Shown here piece by piece: positions 51,429 to 59,708 of a DNA stretch of 64,000 bases (position 1 is the stretch's first letter; every line of letters starts with the position of its first letter). Under the pieces are notes generated by a model. It ran no database searches, was not told the origin of the DNA, and was given only the letters and a program-made list of their open reading frames with translations. The position numbers and the translations under genes were made by a program. Source of the DNA: Caldanaerobius polysaccharolyticus DSM 13641. Its GTDB lineage: Bacteria > Bacillota > Thermoanaerobacteria > Thermoanaerobacterales > Caldanaerobiaceae. The stretch spans positions 787,608 to 851,607 of the forward strand of contig NZ_KE386494.1 of assembly GCF_000427425.1 (NCBI RefSeq), given 5' to 3'.

Positions 51429-53642
51429 CTAGCCTTTTAATTGATCTATTACCATTATTAAAAACGACGGAACTACGTATATGAACATAGTAGCAGCAGC
51501 GATAATACCGGCATCGTTAAAAGCCAGCGCAAAAAGCATTCCTGCCGTGCTGCCTAAAAACCCTGCGTATATAGCTTTGTTGTTTTTAAATATATTTATG
51601 AGAATATTTGTAGGCTTATAGAACAAAAATCCTAAAACCAGTATAAACGCTATCAGCACTTTTGTCCATATAGTATACTTTATAAGCCTCAAGTTCATAG
51701 CCAATTTGCGCTGAAATATCATGAGAAGCGGTTTTATGCCTTCAGCTTTGACCAACAGGGCGGTTCTCCCTATATGGGATTGCCCTCCCTTCATCATGTC
51801 GTATGCAAAAAGACCTACCATGGCTAGCAGCATAGCAGCAAAGAGATAAATAAAGCTCTTTCGATTAAATCTCCAGTTAAACAACAGCATTGCGCACGTG
51901 CCATAAGCCATAAATGAGACTATAAAACCTCCCACCTTGGTTCCCAGGCTTGGAGCGCTCATTATGTACGCTAGAAAGACAAACAGGGCTACCACTATAT
52001 ACTTCGTATAAGGTTTTTTAAACCTATCTATAAGGGCAGTCAACCCTATGATGCTGGATCCCATCAGGACGCCCATGTACTCATTGCCGATACCGTAAAA
52101 CCTTGCTCCGATAATAGGATCATAACCCAGCACGGAGTTTTTCATAAGCTTCTGCCCCGTGAGTATATCTACTGCCAACAGACCAGCAGTTATAATGCAT
52201 AAGATCATTATAACATCCATGTTGTTTCTGGATAAGGTCAGCGATATAAACACCATGGCGATCAACACAGCCACCGTAATAGCTGCTTTGAAAATAGCTG
52301 AATTCACATCAAAAGCAGGCAGTATTAAGAACACCAAAGGCACTGCCATATTAGCCAGAATCAGCGGCTTAACATACCGGGCGTATTTGTAGTCGAAAAA
52401 CAAAGCCAGTATGGCCATAAATAAAACCACTATCTGCGCTATTACATAAGTCTTTATAAAATAGGGCCTTTGGACATAAGTGGCTACAATCCTCTGGTTT
52501 ATGTCATTTATGTAGTTTAATTTAGTCTGCGTTAAAGCTTTAGCTTCACCGCCACCTACAGGATCTGACAGCGAAAAAAGAGGCGATCCCATCATGGATT
52601 CAGGAGCACTTATTTTAAAAAAATGTAAAACCGTAGGAGCAATATCTATGTTCTGCACTATGCCCTCTCTTTTGGTGGACTTGGAGGAGAGAATTCCCCC
52701 ATTATAACCATATCCCGCTGCTATAATCGGGGTCACAAGGTGATTGCTCGCTATATTCTCCTTAGAGGGATAAGGCGTAAGCACCAACAAAACGTCTTTT
52801 TTAAAATCCAGCGTCCTAGCTACTTTCCCTATAAATTCATCAGCTTTTTTTAACGCCTGCTCCCTGTAGCGAGGTGCCATGGCGGGTGTGGTAACCGAAG
52901 CGAACTCATCGGCTCTTATGGTATCCCCCAGGTCTATAACCACCAGTCCTCCACCGGCAGAATAGTTTTTATATTCCCTGTACAGCTTGTCGTAATCCGT
53001 ACTTACAAGATAGGGCGCTTCCCTGTCCAACCGGTGTAAATCCCCTGATACATCCCCTTTCGCCTTTCCGCTCTCATCCATCCCTATAAGGGCTACATAC
53101 CTCCTATAATTAGAATCTGGTATGTCCCCATTGCCCAGCACCGCCACAGGTATTCCATTATCCTTAAGTATCTGTCCTAATAACCCCGGAACCACCTCGT
53201 GGTCCTGTTTTGCAGAAACCTCTTTTAACCTGTTTATCCCCAAATTTACCACATCATCTGCCGACGCGTGCTGGCCTGTATATACGTGGTACAGCTCACC
53301 GGCTTTATTTATCCCATATAGCTCACCGTAATTAAACGCAAGGCCTCCGCGATAGTCGCTTTCGGCTCTGGACCCTGCCCCGATGCTCAAGTAAGACGAT
53401 GGCTCATCGTAGTCTTTCGATGTCCTCACATTGAGAAGCCCTATGGAACCTTTTTCAATCAAGTCCTTTATGTTAGGTAAATCGTACTTTATGTAGTCGT
53501 CCAATCCCACTCTGCTGACTACCACCATTACAAACTTTCGCTGAGGTGCGCTATTTGATGCGTACGCTTTAACACTGAAAGAGGACATCAAAATCAGAAA
53601 AAATATCACTACCTGCGCCCATCTTTTAGAAAATCTTATCAT
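51429..53642 (-). CDS. Membrane protein with extracytoplasmic alkaline-phosphatase-like domain, function unknown
   Basis: 737 residues from the ATG at 53642, six bases after GGAGAG. A signal segment (VVIFFLILMSSFSVKAYAS) is followed by about 370 residues that look like an alkaline-phosphatase-superfamily domain: FVMVVVSRVGLDDY, LVVIDLGDTIRADEF, VLLVLTPYPSKENIASNHLV and IVQNIDIAPTVLHFF. The usual nucleophile Ser/Thr in a D-x2-3-S/T context is not obvious, so the metal site may be altered. The C-terminal half has about ten membrane segments with a conserved-looking GARFYGIGNEYMGVLMGSSI. I do not know a characterised homologue. Its transcript is preceded by a structured leader and a terminator hairpin. 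Confidence 0.75.
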   Translation of the reverse strand: MIRFSKRWAQVVIFFLILMSSFSVKAYASNSAPQRKFVMVVVSRVGLDDYIKYDLPNIKDLIEKGSIGLLNVRTSKDYDEPSSYLSIGAGSRAESDYRGGLAFNYGELYGINKAGELYHVYTGQHASADDVVNLGINRLKEVSAKQDHEVVPGLLGQILKDNGIPVAVLGNGDIPDSNYRRYVALIGMDESGKAKGDVSGDLHRLDREAPYLVSTDYDKLYREYKNYSAGGGLVVIDLGDTIRADEFASVTTPAMAPRYREQALKKADEFIGKVARTLDFKKDVLLVLTPYPSKENIASNHLVTPIIAAGYGYNGGILSSKSTKREGIVQNIDIAPTVLHFFKISAPESMMGSPLFSLSDPVGGGEAKALTQTKLNYINDINQRIVATYVQRPYFIKTYVIAQIVVLFMAILALFFDYKYARYVKPLILANMAVPLVFLILPAFDVNSAIFKAAITVAVLIAMVFISLTLSRNNMDVIMILCIITAGLLAVDILTGQKLMKNSVLGYDPIIGARFYGIGNEYMGVLMGSSIIGLTALIDRFKKPYTKYIVVALFVFLAYIMSAPSLGTKVGGFIVSFMAYGTCAMLLFNWRFNRKSFIYLFAAMLLAMVGLFAYDMMKGGQSHIGRTALLVKAEGIKPLLMIFQRKLAMNLRLIKYTIWTKVLIAFILVLGFLFYKPTNILINIFKNNKAIYAGFLGSTAGMLFALAFNDAGIIAAATMFIYVVPSFLIMVIDQLKG

Positions 53643-53689
53643 GTGTATCTCTCCGTTTTTGTTTTTATTATACATCAAACACCAGTGCA

Positions 53690-53713
53690 AATAAAGAGCC
53701 CCATTTGGGGCTC
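53690..53713 (-). terminator. Intrinsic terminator between the structured RNA and the membrane-protein gene
   Basis: On the minus strand GAGCCCC-AAAT-GGGGCTC followed by TTTATTT. It lies 47 bases before the membrane protein start, where a riboswitch terminator would be. Confidence 0.85.
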
Positions 53714-53907
53714 ACCAGTACATCCCGTCTGGCCGTTTTGCTCGTTTAAACCAACCCTACTCTCGTAGGGTGGGAACCTGCCCTCTGCTTCTGAGGTCCT
53801 GTCGACGCAGGCTTCTCATCCACAGCGGGACTCCGGCTCCCTATTATCAGCTGTGGGTTGTTAAACAGGAGCAACACGGGCCCAACAGGATTGCGTTTTC
53901 TTTTTTC
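53696..53907 (-). ncRNA. Structured leader RNA or stand-alone ncRNA, family unknown
   Basis: The RNA would start near 53907 and end at the terminator. A long imperfect closing helix of about 30 bp pairs AATCCTGTTGGGCC and TGTTGCTC.TGTTTAACAACCC (53905-53855) with GGGTTGGTTTAAACGAGC and AAACGGCC..ACGGGAT (53765-53722). Inside are CCACAGC/GCTGTGG (53855-53821 region), CCTGC/GCAGG and ACCCTA-CGAGAG-TAGGGT (53752-53769). It has no protein frame. Promoter, ordered helices and terminator before a gene start are the plan of a riboswitch or attenuator; a 6S-like RNA is the alternative. I could not match it to L box, T box, S box, cobalamin, FMN, c-di-AMP, M box or SRP consensus features. Confidence 0.6.
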
Positions 53908-53913
53908 AATATT

Positions 53914-53942
53914 AGTATAATATTATTTCACCCATTTTTCAA
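53914..53942 (-). promoter_or_regulatory. Promoter of the structured RNA/membrane-protein transcript
   Basis: On the minus strand TTGAAA (53942-53937), 17 bases, TATACT (53919-53914). It lies between the serA stop and the structured RNA. Confidence 0.75.
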
Positions 53943-53961
53943 GTGCAAATTTATGCCACAC

Positions 53962-55575
53962 CTACAAACTCATCGTGATGGCATTTTCAACCCCGTCTAC
54001 ATTCTTTATCATGGACAGGGTCTCTTTAGAGAGCTGGCTGTCTACGCCTAAGACCATTAAAGCCATCCCATCCTCCCTGGAAGGACTTACTCTCATCATG
54101 GATATATTCACTTTGGAAACCCCCAAAAGGGTACCTATCTGGCCTATTACACCTGGTTTATCCACATTTTTAACCACAACCATGTGCTCAGAAGGCTCAA
54201 ATTCTACATCATAACCCATAAAACTCACTATGCGCAGCTCGCCTTTGCCAAATACCGTTCCGGCAAATTCTAAGGCTCGCTTGGAATTTTCAAAACGGAC
54301 CTTTACGAGGTTGGTGTAATTACCTACCTCATTGCTGTTGCTCACTATCACATCGATACCCCTAGACTTGGCGACGTATTCAGCGTTTACAAAATTCACC
54401 CTTTCATTTAAAACGGGATCTAACAACCCCTTGAGTACTGACATAGATATAAACTGAGGCCTGTATTGAGCTACGTCGCCGCTCAAAGTTATCTCAATTT
54501 TCCTCACAGGCTCTTTCTCTACCTGATAATAGATATTGCCTAATTTTTCGCTTAAAGCCAGATATGGCTTTATAGCATTAAGCTCGTTTTTATCCAGCTG
54601 AGGCATGTTAACCACATTGGGCGTTATTTCGCCTTTTAGCGCCGCGATAACCGCCTTTGCTACCGAGTAGCCCACATTGTACTGAGCTTCCACAGTGGAG
54701 GCACCCATATGGGGCGTTACAATTACATTATCTATGCCCAGTAATGGATTGTCAAAGTCTTCATCCCTCTCTTTTTCGTAAGAGGGTTCCTTAGCAAATA
54801 CGTCCAGGGCAGCTGCGGCTACTGTTCCATCCTTAAGGGCCTCGTAAAGCGCCTGCTCATCTATAAGTCCTCCTCTGGCGCAGTTGACTATTCGAACGCC
54901 CTTCTTCACTTTTTTAAATTCTTCCCTGCCTATCATGCCTATGGTCTCAGGCGTCTTGGGCGTGTGAATGGTAATAAAATCCGCCTGCTCCAGCAGCTGA
55001 TCCAATGTGTCTACCTTTTCAGCCCCGAACTTAGCAAATCTCTCATCAGATATGTAGGGGTCGTAGGCTATAACCCTCATGCCAAAGGATTTCAACCGGG
55101 TAGCTACAAGGGAACCTATCCTCCCAAGGCCGATGATCCCCACCGTCTTACCGTGGAGTTCCACTCCTTTAAACCTGTTCCTCCTAAAATCTTTATTCTT
55201 AGCAGCGTAGTTGGCCTGAGGGAGATTTCTGGAAATAGCTAACATGTGAGCGATGGTGAGCTCTGCTGCAGCTATTATGTTGCCCTCAGGGGTGTTTACC
55301 ACGATTATACCCAGTCTGGTGGCAGCATCCAGGTCTATATTGTCCGTTCCATTTCCTGCCCTACCTACCACTTTAAGCCTCTTGCCAGACCTCATCAACT
55401 CCTCAGAGACGTTGGTAACGCTGCGCACCACGATGGCATCGTACTCTCCTATGACTTTTAAAAGCTCTTGGTAGCTGATGTCGTACCTCACATCCACCTG
55501 TGCATTTTCTTTAAGGTACTCAATACCCGCTTCATCAATTCTCTCTGTTACAATCACCCTGTATTTGCCTTCCAA
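53962..55575 (-). CDS. serA: D-3-phosphoglycerate dehydrogenase
   Basis: 537 residues, the long form. The NAD-binding motif is VGIIGLGRIGSLVATRL; catalytic Arg-Glu-His positions lie in NCARGGLIDEQAL, KEPSYEKERDEDF context and TPHMGAST. An intervening ASB domain (about 300-445) is followed by a C-terminal ACT domain (VVVKNVDKPGVIGQIGTLLG), the serine-sensing part in the family. It makes phosphohydroxypyruvate, the first step to serine. A TTG start (55575) follows GGGTGG. It is 27 bases after the aminotransferase gene. Confidence 0.96.
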   Translation of the reverse strand: MEGKYRVIVTERIDEAGIEYLKENAQVDVRYDISYQELLKVIGEYDAIVVRSVTNVSEELMRSGKRLKVVGRAGNGTDNIDLDAATRLGIIVVNTPEGNIIAAAELTIAHMLAISRNLPQANYAAKNKDFRRNRFKGVELHGKTVGIIGLGRIGSLVATRLKSFGMRVIAYDPYISDERFAKFGAEKVDTLDQLLEQADFITIHTPKTPETIGMIGREEFKKVKKGVRIVNCARGGLIDEQALYEALKDGTVAAAALDVFAKEPSYEKERDEDFDNPLLGIDNVIVTPHMGASTVEAQYNVGYSVAKAVIAALKGEITPNVVNMPQLDKNELNAIKPYLALSEKLGNIYYQVEKEPVRKIEITLSGDVAQYRPQFISMSVLKGLLDPVLNERVNFVNAEYVAKSRGIDVIVSNSNEVGNYTNLVKVRFENSKRALEFAGTVFGKGELRIVSFMGYDVEFEPSEHMVVVKNVDKPGVIGQIGTLLGVSKVNISMMRVSPSREDGMALMVLGVDSQLSKETLSMIKNVDGVENAITMSL

Positions 55576-55602
55576 CTTTGCGCACCACCCTTCGCTTTTG
55601 CT

Positions 55603-56742
55603 CTAATTTAGAATTTCATTCAGAACCTTTATGCTAGCACCTTTTTCCACGCCGTAACCCATATCAACCATCGCGCCTTCAATAGCCTCAAATGCCCTCA
55701 TGAGAAAATCCTTGTTTATGTAACCCATATGCCCTATCCTGAAAATCTGGCCTTTTAAATGCTTTTGCCCCCCTGTTAAAACCACTCCCCGCTGGTCTAC
55801 CAGCGCCAAGAACCTGGCCACGTCAAATCCCTGCGGCGCTTTTACCGCCGTTATAAGCGGCGAGGAAATGGACTCTTGGGGAAAAAGCTCAAATCCCAGA
55901 GATACCAGTGCTGCCCTGGTAGCGTGGGCTATGTTCTGATGCCTTAAAAACACATTTTCAAGCCCTTCCTCCAATATCATGGAAAGCGCCTCATTTTGCG
56001 CCACAATCAGCGAAATAGCCGGTGTATAGGGCGTATCAGGGATGGCCTTCTGCAACCCCTTTTTAGCAGCCTTAAAATCCCAGTAATAACTTACGCCATC
56101 AGATTCCATGGCTTTCCACGCCCTTTCGCTAACCGTCACAAAAGCAAGGCCCGGCGGTGCCATCAGGGCCTTTTGCGATGCCGTCACCATCACATCTATG
56201 TCGTTGGCGTCCACTCTTACCGGCACTCCACCGGCAGAACTTACAGCATCTACCACTATAAGTACATCTTTGTCCGCCTCTCTGACCCTTTTGCAAATGG
56301 CCTCTATGTCATTAATAACCCCTGTGGACGTCTCATTGTGGGTGATCAGAAGTCCTTTGTACTTGGAAGATTTAAGCCTCTGAGCCACATCATCGGGAGA
56401 TGCAGCATACCCCCATTGGTAGCTTAATATATCTACATCCACGCCAAAACGCTTAGCTATCTGAGCAAAACGGTCACCAAAAACGCCAATACTTACAGCT
56501 AATACCTTATCTCCAGGCTTAAAAACATTGGCAACAGCAGCTTCCATACCCCCTGTTCCCGATGCGGGAAAGGTGAGCACGTAATTTTTCGTCTCAAATA
56601 CCTCCTGTAATTTCCTGTTCATGGATTTAAAAATTTCTCCAAAATCAGGGGTTCTGTGGTGAACAGGTTGCTTCGCCATAGCCTTTAATACCCTTTCTGG
56701 TACCATCGTAGGACCTGGCGTCATCAAAAGTTTTTCATGCAA
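55603..56742 (-). CDS. Class V aminotransferase, alanine-glyoxylate/serine type, probable phosphoserine-pathway partner of SerA
   Basis: 379 residues. The opening LLMTPGPTMVPERVLKAMA, ASGTGGMEAAVANVF, VDAVSSAGGVPV and the PLP lysine in TASQKALMAPPGLAFVTVSE identify the alanine-glyoxylate/serine-pyruvate aminotransferase group. Directly upstream of serA, such genes in Clostridia and archaea are thought to replace SerC. I place the start at the TTG at 56742 (HEKLLMTPG follows), five bases after GGGAG; the longer frame has no ribosome site. Confidence 0.88.
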   Translation of the reverse strand: MHEKLLMTPGPTMVPERVLKAMAKQPVHHRTPDFGEIFKSMNRKLQEVFETKNYVLTFPASGTGGMEAAVANVFKPGDKVLAVSIGVFGDRFAQIAKRFGVDVDILSYQWGYAASPDDVAQRLKSSKYKGLLITHNETSTGVINDIEAICKRVREADKDVLIVVDAVSSAGGVPVRVDANDIDVMVTASQKALMAPPGLAFVTVSERAWKAMESDGVSYYWDFKAAKKGLQKAIPDTPYTPAISLIVAQNEALSMILEEGLENVFLRHQNIAHATRAALVSLGFELFPQESISSPLITAVKAPQGFDVARFLALVDQRGVVLTGGQKHLKGQIFRIGHMGYINKDFLMRAFEAIEGAMVDMGYGVEKGASIKVLNEILN

Positions 56743-56899
56743 AAATCTCCCTCCCCGGCTAAAAATGCAGGATACAAAAAATTTATTGCATATTGAAAAG
56801 CACATTTGTGATGAATAGTTTCTATTTATAATAACTTATTTTCGGATTTTTTTCAATAGTGAATATTGCAAAGCTCAATCTGGCAATTAGGATACATTT

Positions 56900-56927
56900 A
56901 AAGGGCTGGTTTACTTCACAGCCCTTT
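56900..56927. terminator. Hairpin at the end of the small membrane-protein gene
   Basis: AAAGGGCTG pairs with CAGCCCTTT around a ten-base loop; the T-run is on the plus strand. It contains the stop of the gene at 56911, so on the minus strand it is at best a weak terminator. Confidence 0.6.
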
Positions 56928-57165
56928 TTTCCTTTTCTAAATCCTGTATTCTCTTTTCTAAGGTATCAATTTTTCTTTTTAATTTATTTATATCTAAATT
57001 TATTGACCCTATGTAGAATATTATAGCAAATATAAATATATAATCTAGTATCTTGCTTCCACTATAGGCGATCAAATAAAATATAACGACTCCAATACAT
57101 GCGATTAGTATCAGCCATGGTTTATCTTTCATTATGTATAAAATCATCCTCTCTATCTTTATCAT
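56911..57165 (-). CDS. Small membrane protein with C-terminal coiled coil
   Basis: Up to 84 residues. Two hydrophobic spans (WLILIACIGVVIFYLIAY and YIFIFAIIFYIGSI) are followed by a charged coiled coil (INKLKRKIDTLEKRIQDLEK). The start is uncertain: ATG 57165 lacks a clear ribosome site, while MKDKPWL (57132) has GAGAGG at a long distance. It lies downstream of the prkA-yhbH-spoVR cluster on the same strand. No known family recognised. Confidence 0.6.
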   Translation of the reverse strand: MIKIERMILYIMKDKPWLILIACIGVVIFYLIAYSGSKILDYIFIFAIIFYIGSINLDINKLKRKIDTLEKRIQDLEKEKRAVK

Positions 57166-57229
57166 TGCTATTATTATATTTAAAAACTCAATCTATGACA
57201 ATATTAATCGCAACACTTATACATCATCC

Positions 57230-58540
57230 TTATACGATGCTTACGCGTTTATTATCGTCGCATACTATCTCCTTTTTTTTGCCCCCTATCACTGTTCTCA
57301 ACACAACCTTGTGCTTCCATATATCCACAATGTACTTTAGGGTTTCCTGAGCATAGTTTAACTCCAATTCCCTGCCATCGTAAACGTGTTCCAGCACCAA
57401 CGATTTATCTCTATTTGACAACTCTACTACTTTTATGTAAGGTATGCTCCCCATTCCAGCGGAATTGCTCAACGAATTCCTGATGTTTTCCCATCCCTTC
57501 TCATCAGGTACTTCCGTCACTACTATATCATCGCCCTGCCTTACGTACTCAAACAGGTTGAGCTCACAGACCAACGGGTACGTAAGATATCTCCTTATAA
57601 AAGTTTGGTCCCTATCCAATAGCCTGACTTCAAATATTTTTTCTAATCCATGCTTTTTTTCTATTTCCGAGTAAATTTTAAAGCCTAAATAGTAAGGGTT
57701 TATACCCCCTTTTACAGGGGCTATCACCTGATTGTGGTGGCTTAAAAATTCTATGTAAAAGCCTTGGGGCAAACCTATAGACTTGAGTATCTTGTAATGC
57801 CATAGGCTGGCCCATCCTTCGTTCATTATCTTGGTCTCTATTTGAGGGATGAAGTAAAGCGTTTCTTCTTCCACAATTTCCAGTATGTCCTTCTGCCACT
57901 CCTCCAGATCACCGTATTCCCTCAAAAAATACAGCAAATCGTCCTGAAATTCCTGTCTCACTTTGTTTAAATCCCTGGGCTTATCCCGCACCTCACCCTG
58001 TTCTTCTGGCTCATACGCCTTTTTAACAGCAACCCTCGGTACCTGAAACCTTATTCCATGAGCGGCGTTGAGCATTTTCTCCACTCTTTCATAACCTATA
58101 CTCGGATTAGCTATATACCCCCTAACCCTGTCAGCGTGGTTTTTAAACATCTCAACAGCCATGTCGGCCCTGGTGCCTTCCATAAAAAGCCTGTTGTTCT
58201 TAAAAAAATCGTTGTGGGCGTAGACGTGAGCCATGGTTAAAATCTGCAAAAGCAGTGTGTTATCCTTCATAAGGTAAGCAATGCAAGGATTTGAGTTTAT
58301 CACCAGCTCGTAGGGCAGGCCTGTCAAATTGTACCTGTAAAATGTCTTCAAGCGCTCATAGGCTTTTCCAAAACTCCAATGGGGATACCTGGATGGCATC
58401 CCCATGTAAGCTTCGTATTCCAGCATATCTTCATAATTTACCAGCTCAAACTCCTGAGGGTAAAAATTCAGCCCCATCTCCCGGGCTTTTTTTTCTATCA
58501 CCTCGTTCCAGTATTCCAGGTCTTTAATGCTATAGTCCAT
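57230..58540 (-). CDS. spoVR: SpoVR family protein
   Basis: 436 residues. Characteristic segments are YPQEFELVNYEDMLEYEAYM, PHWSFGKAYERLKTFYRYNL, MAHVYAHNDFFKNNRLF and TKIMNEGWASLWHYKIL. The conserved HxH-type and E-W positions suggest metal binding, but no enzyme activity is established. In Bacillus it affects spore cortex; in enterobacteria (YcgB) it is with PrkA and YeaH in stress response. It follows yhbH by four bases. Confidence 0.94.
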   Translation of the reverse strand: MDYSIKDLEYWNEVIEKKAREMGLNFYPQEFELVNYEDMLEYEAYMGMPSRYPHWSFGKAYERLKTFYRYNLTGLPYELVINSNPCIAYLMKDNTLLLQILTMAHVYAHNDFFKNNRLFMEGTRADMAVEMFKNHADRVRGYIANPSIGYERVEKMLNAAHGIRFQVPRVAVKKAYEPEEQGEVRDKPRDLNKVRQEFQDDLLYFLREYGDLEEWQKDILEIVEEETLYFIPQIETKIMNEGWASLWHYKILKSIGLPQGFYIEFLSHHNQVIAPVKGGINPYYLGFKIYSEIEKKHGLEKIFEVRLLDRDQTFIRRYLTYPLVCELNLFEYVRQGDDIVVTEVPDEKGWENIRNSLSNSAGMGSIPYIKVVELSNRDKSLVLEHVYDGRELELNYAQETLKYIVDIWKHKVVLRTVIGGKKKEIVCDDNKRVSIV

Positions 58541-58544
58541 TTTC

Positions 58545-59705
58545 TTACACCTCCTGGTCGACCTCTAGCATCTTCTTTAACGACGGCCAAAGATCTTCTT
58601 TTTTTGAAATGGTGCACATGACAAAATTCTTATAGTGTATCTCGGCCCTGTACCTGTTTTTTATGGTGCTGGAATAAAATCCTGGCATGATCTCGCCATA
58701 TCCAAACAGGTTGCACACCTGGCACAGTTTCTTCGCCAGCTCCACCGCTTTGTTATCATCCTCACTCCAGTTGTCGCCATCACTGCTATGAAAGGCGTAT
58801 ATGTTCCAGTGCCGTGGGTTGTACCTCTGCTCTATTATCTCCAGCGCTTTCTGATACCCGCTGGATATATACGTACCACCTGCCTCCACCTTATGAAAGA
58901 ACTCCTCTTCGGTTACCTCTTTGGCCACCGTAGAGTGGGCTATGAACACCACTTCAACGTTTAAATACTTCATCTTGACAAACTGGTACAACAAAAAGTA
59001 AAAAGACCTGGCCAGGTACTTTTTGGTCTGATCCATAGAACCTGATGTGTCCATGATACAAATAACTACGGCATTGGATTCTTTTCTTTTATCCTCCTTT
59101 ACCCTTTTATACCTGAGGTCATCTTGTTTAAACGGAAATCTACCTATGTCATCTTCCTGGCCTTGTTCCCTTAAAGCCCTCTTTGTGGCCTGCTTGCGCT
59201 TGATCTTCTCTATAACAGTTCGCTTTTTAGAAAGCCTCGGCGGTATGCCTTTCTTTTGGTATCCCCATCGCTTTATAGAGCGCTCAGATACAACCTCCGA
59301 AAACTTCTTTTTGTCCAGATAGGGAAGATCTAAGTCTTCAAACATGTAATTGACCAATTCTTCAATAGTCACTTCTGTCTCGTATATATCTTCGTCTTCC
59401 AGTCCTCCCATTCCTGCCCCCCTTTGGCCCTTTTCAGCTTTACCGCTTATTTTATCCCCTCTCTTTTCATTGCCTTCCCCGCACCCTACTGCCGGCCCAT
59501 TGTTTGCGTATATAAACTGGTATTCTTTAAGGCTTTTTATGGGGATCTTGACCTTTTTATTTTTGCCCTGGCCTATGATACTCTCCTCTGACAAAATGTC
59601 CACTATGTTTTTCTTTATAGACTCCTCTACCAGCTCTCGGTGCCTCCTTCGGTCTTCAGCAGCCCTGTCTGAACGGGATCCCCGATAGTCCCTAAATATA
59701 GCCAT
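58545..59705 (-). CDS. yhbH: YhbH/YeaH family protein (DUF444)
   Basis: 386 residues. The N-terminus is basic ([20 protein letters not shown]). The C-terminal von Willebrand A-like domain has the metal-ion site [20 protein letters not shown] (DxSxS) and [17 protein letters not shown]. It lies between prkA and spoVR with 3-4 base gaps, the conserved partner order. It is thought to work with PrkA kinase in sporulation or stress, but its exact function is not settled. Confidence 0.94.
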   Translation of the reverse strand: MAIFRDYRGSRSDRAAEDRRRHRELVEESIKKNIVDILSEESIIGQGKNKKVKIPIKSLKEYQFIYANNGPAVGCGEGNEKRGDKISGKAEKGQRGAGMGGLEDEDIYETEVTIEELVNYMFEDLDLPYLDKKKFSEVVSERSIKRWGYQKKGIPPRLSKKRTVIEKIKRKQATKRALREQGQEDDIGRFPFKQDDLRYKRVKEDKRKESNAVVICIMDTSGSMDQTKKYLARSFYFLLYQFVKMKYLNVEVVFIAHSTVAKEVTEEEFFHKVEAGGTYISSGYQKALEIIEQRYNPRHWNIYAFHSSDGDNWSEDDNKAVELAKKLCQVCNLFGYGEIMPGFYSSTIKNRYRAEIHYKNFVMCTISKKEDLWPSLKKMLEVDQEV

Positions 59706-59708
59706 ACC

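Noticed and set aside
53696-53907. T-box, SRP RNA or cobalamin riboswitch at this place
   Set aside because: The T-box AGGGTGGNACCGCG, the SRP GGAAGGAAGCAG tetraloop region and the B12 box are all absent, despite partial G/C-rich similarity.
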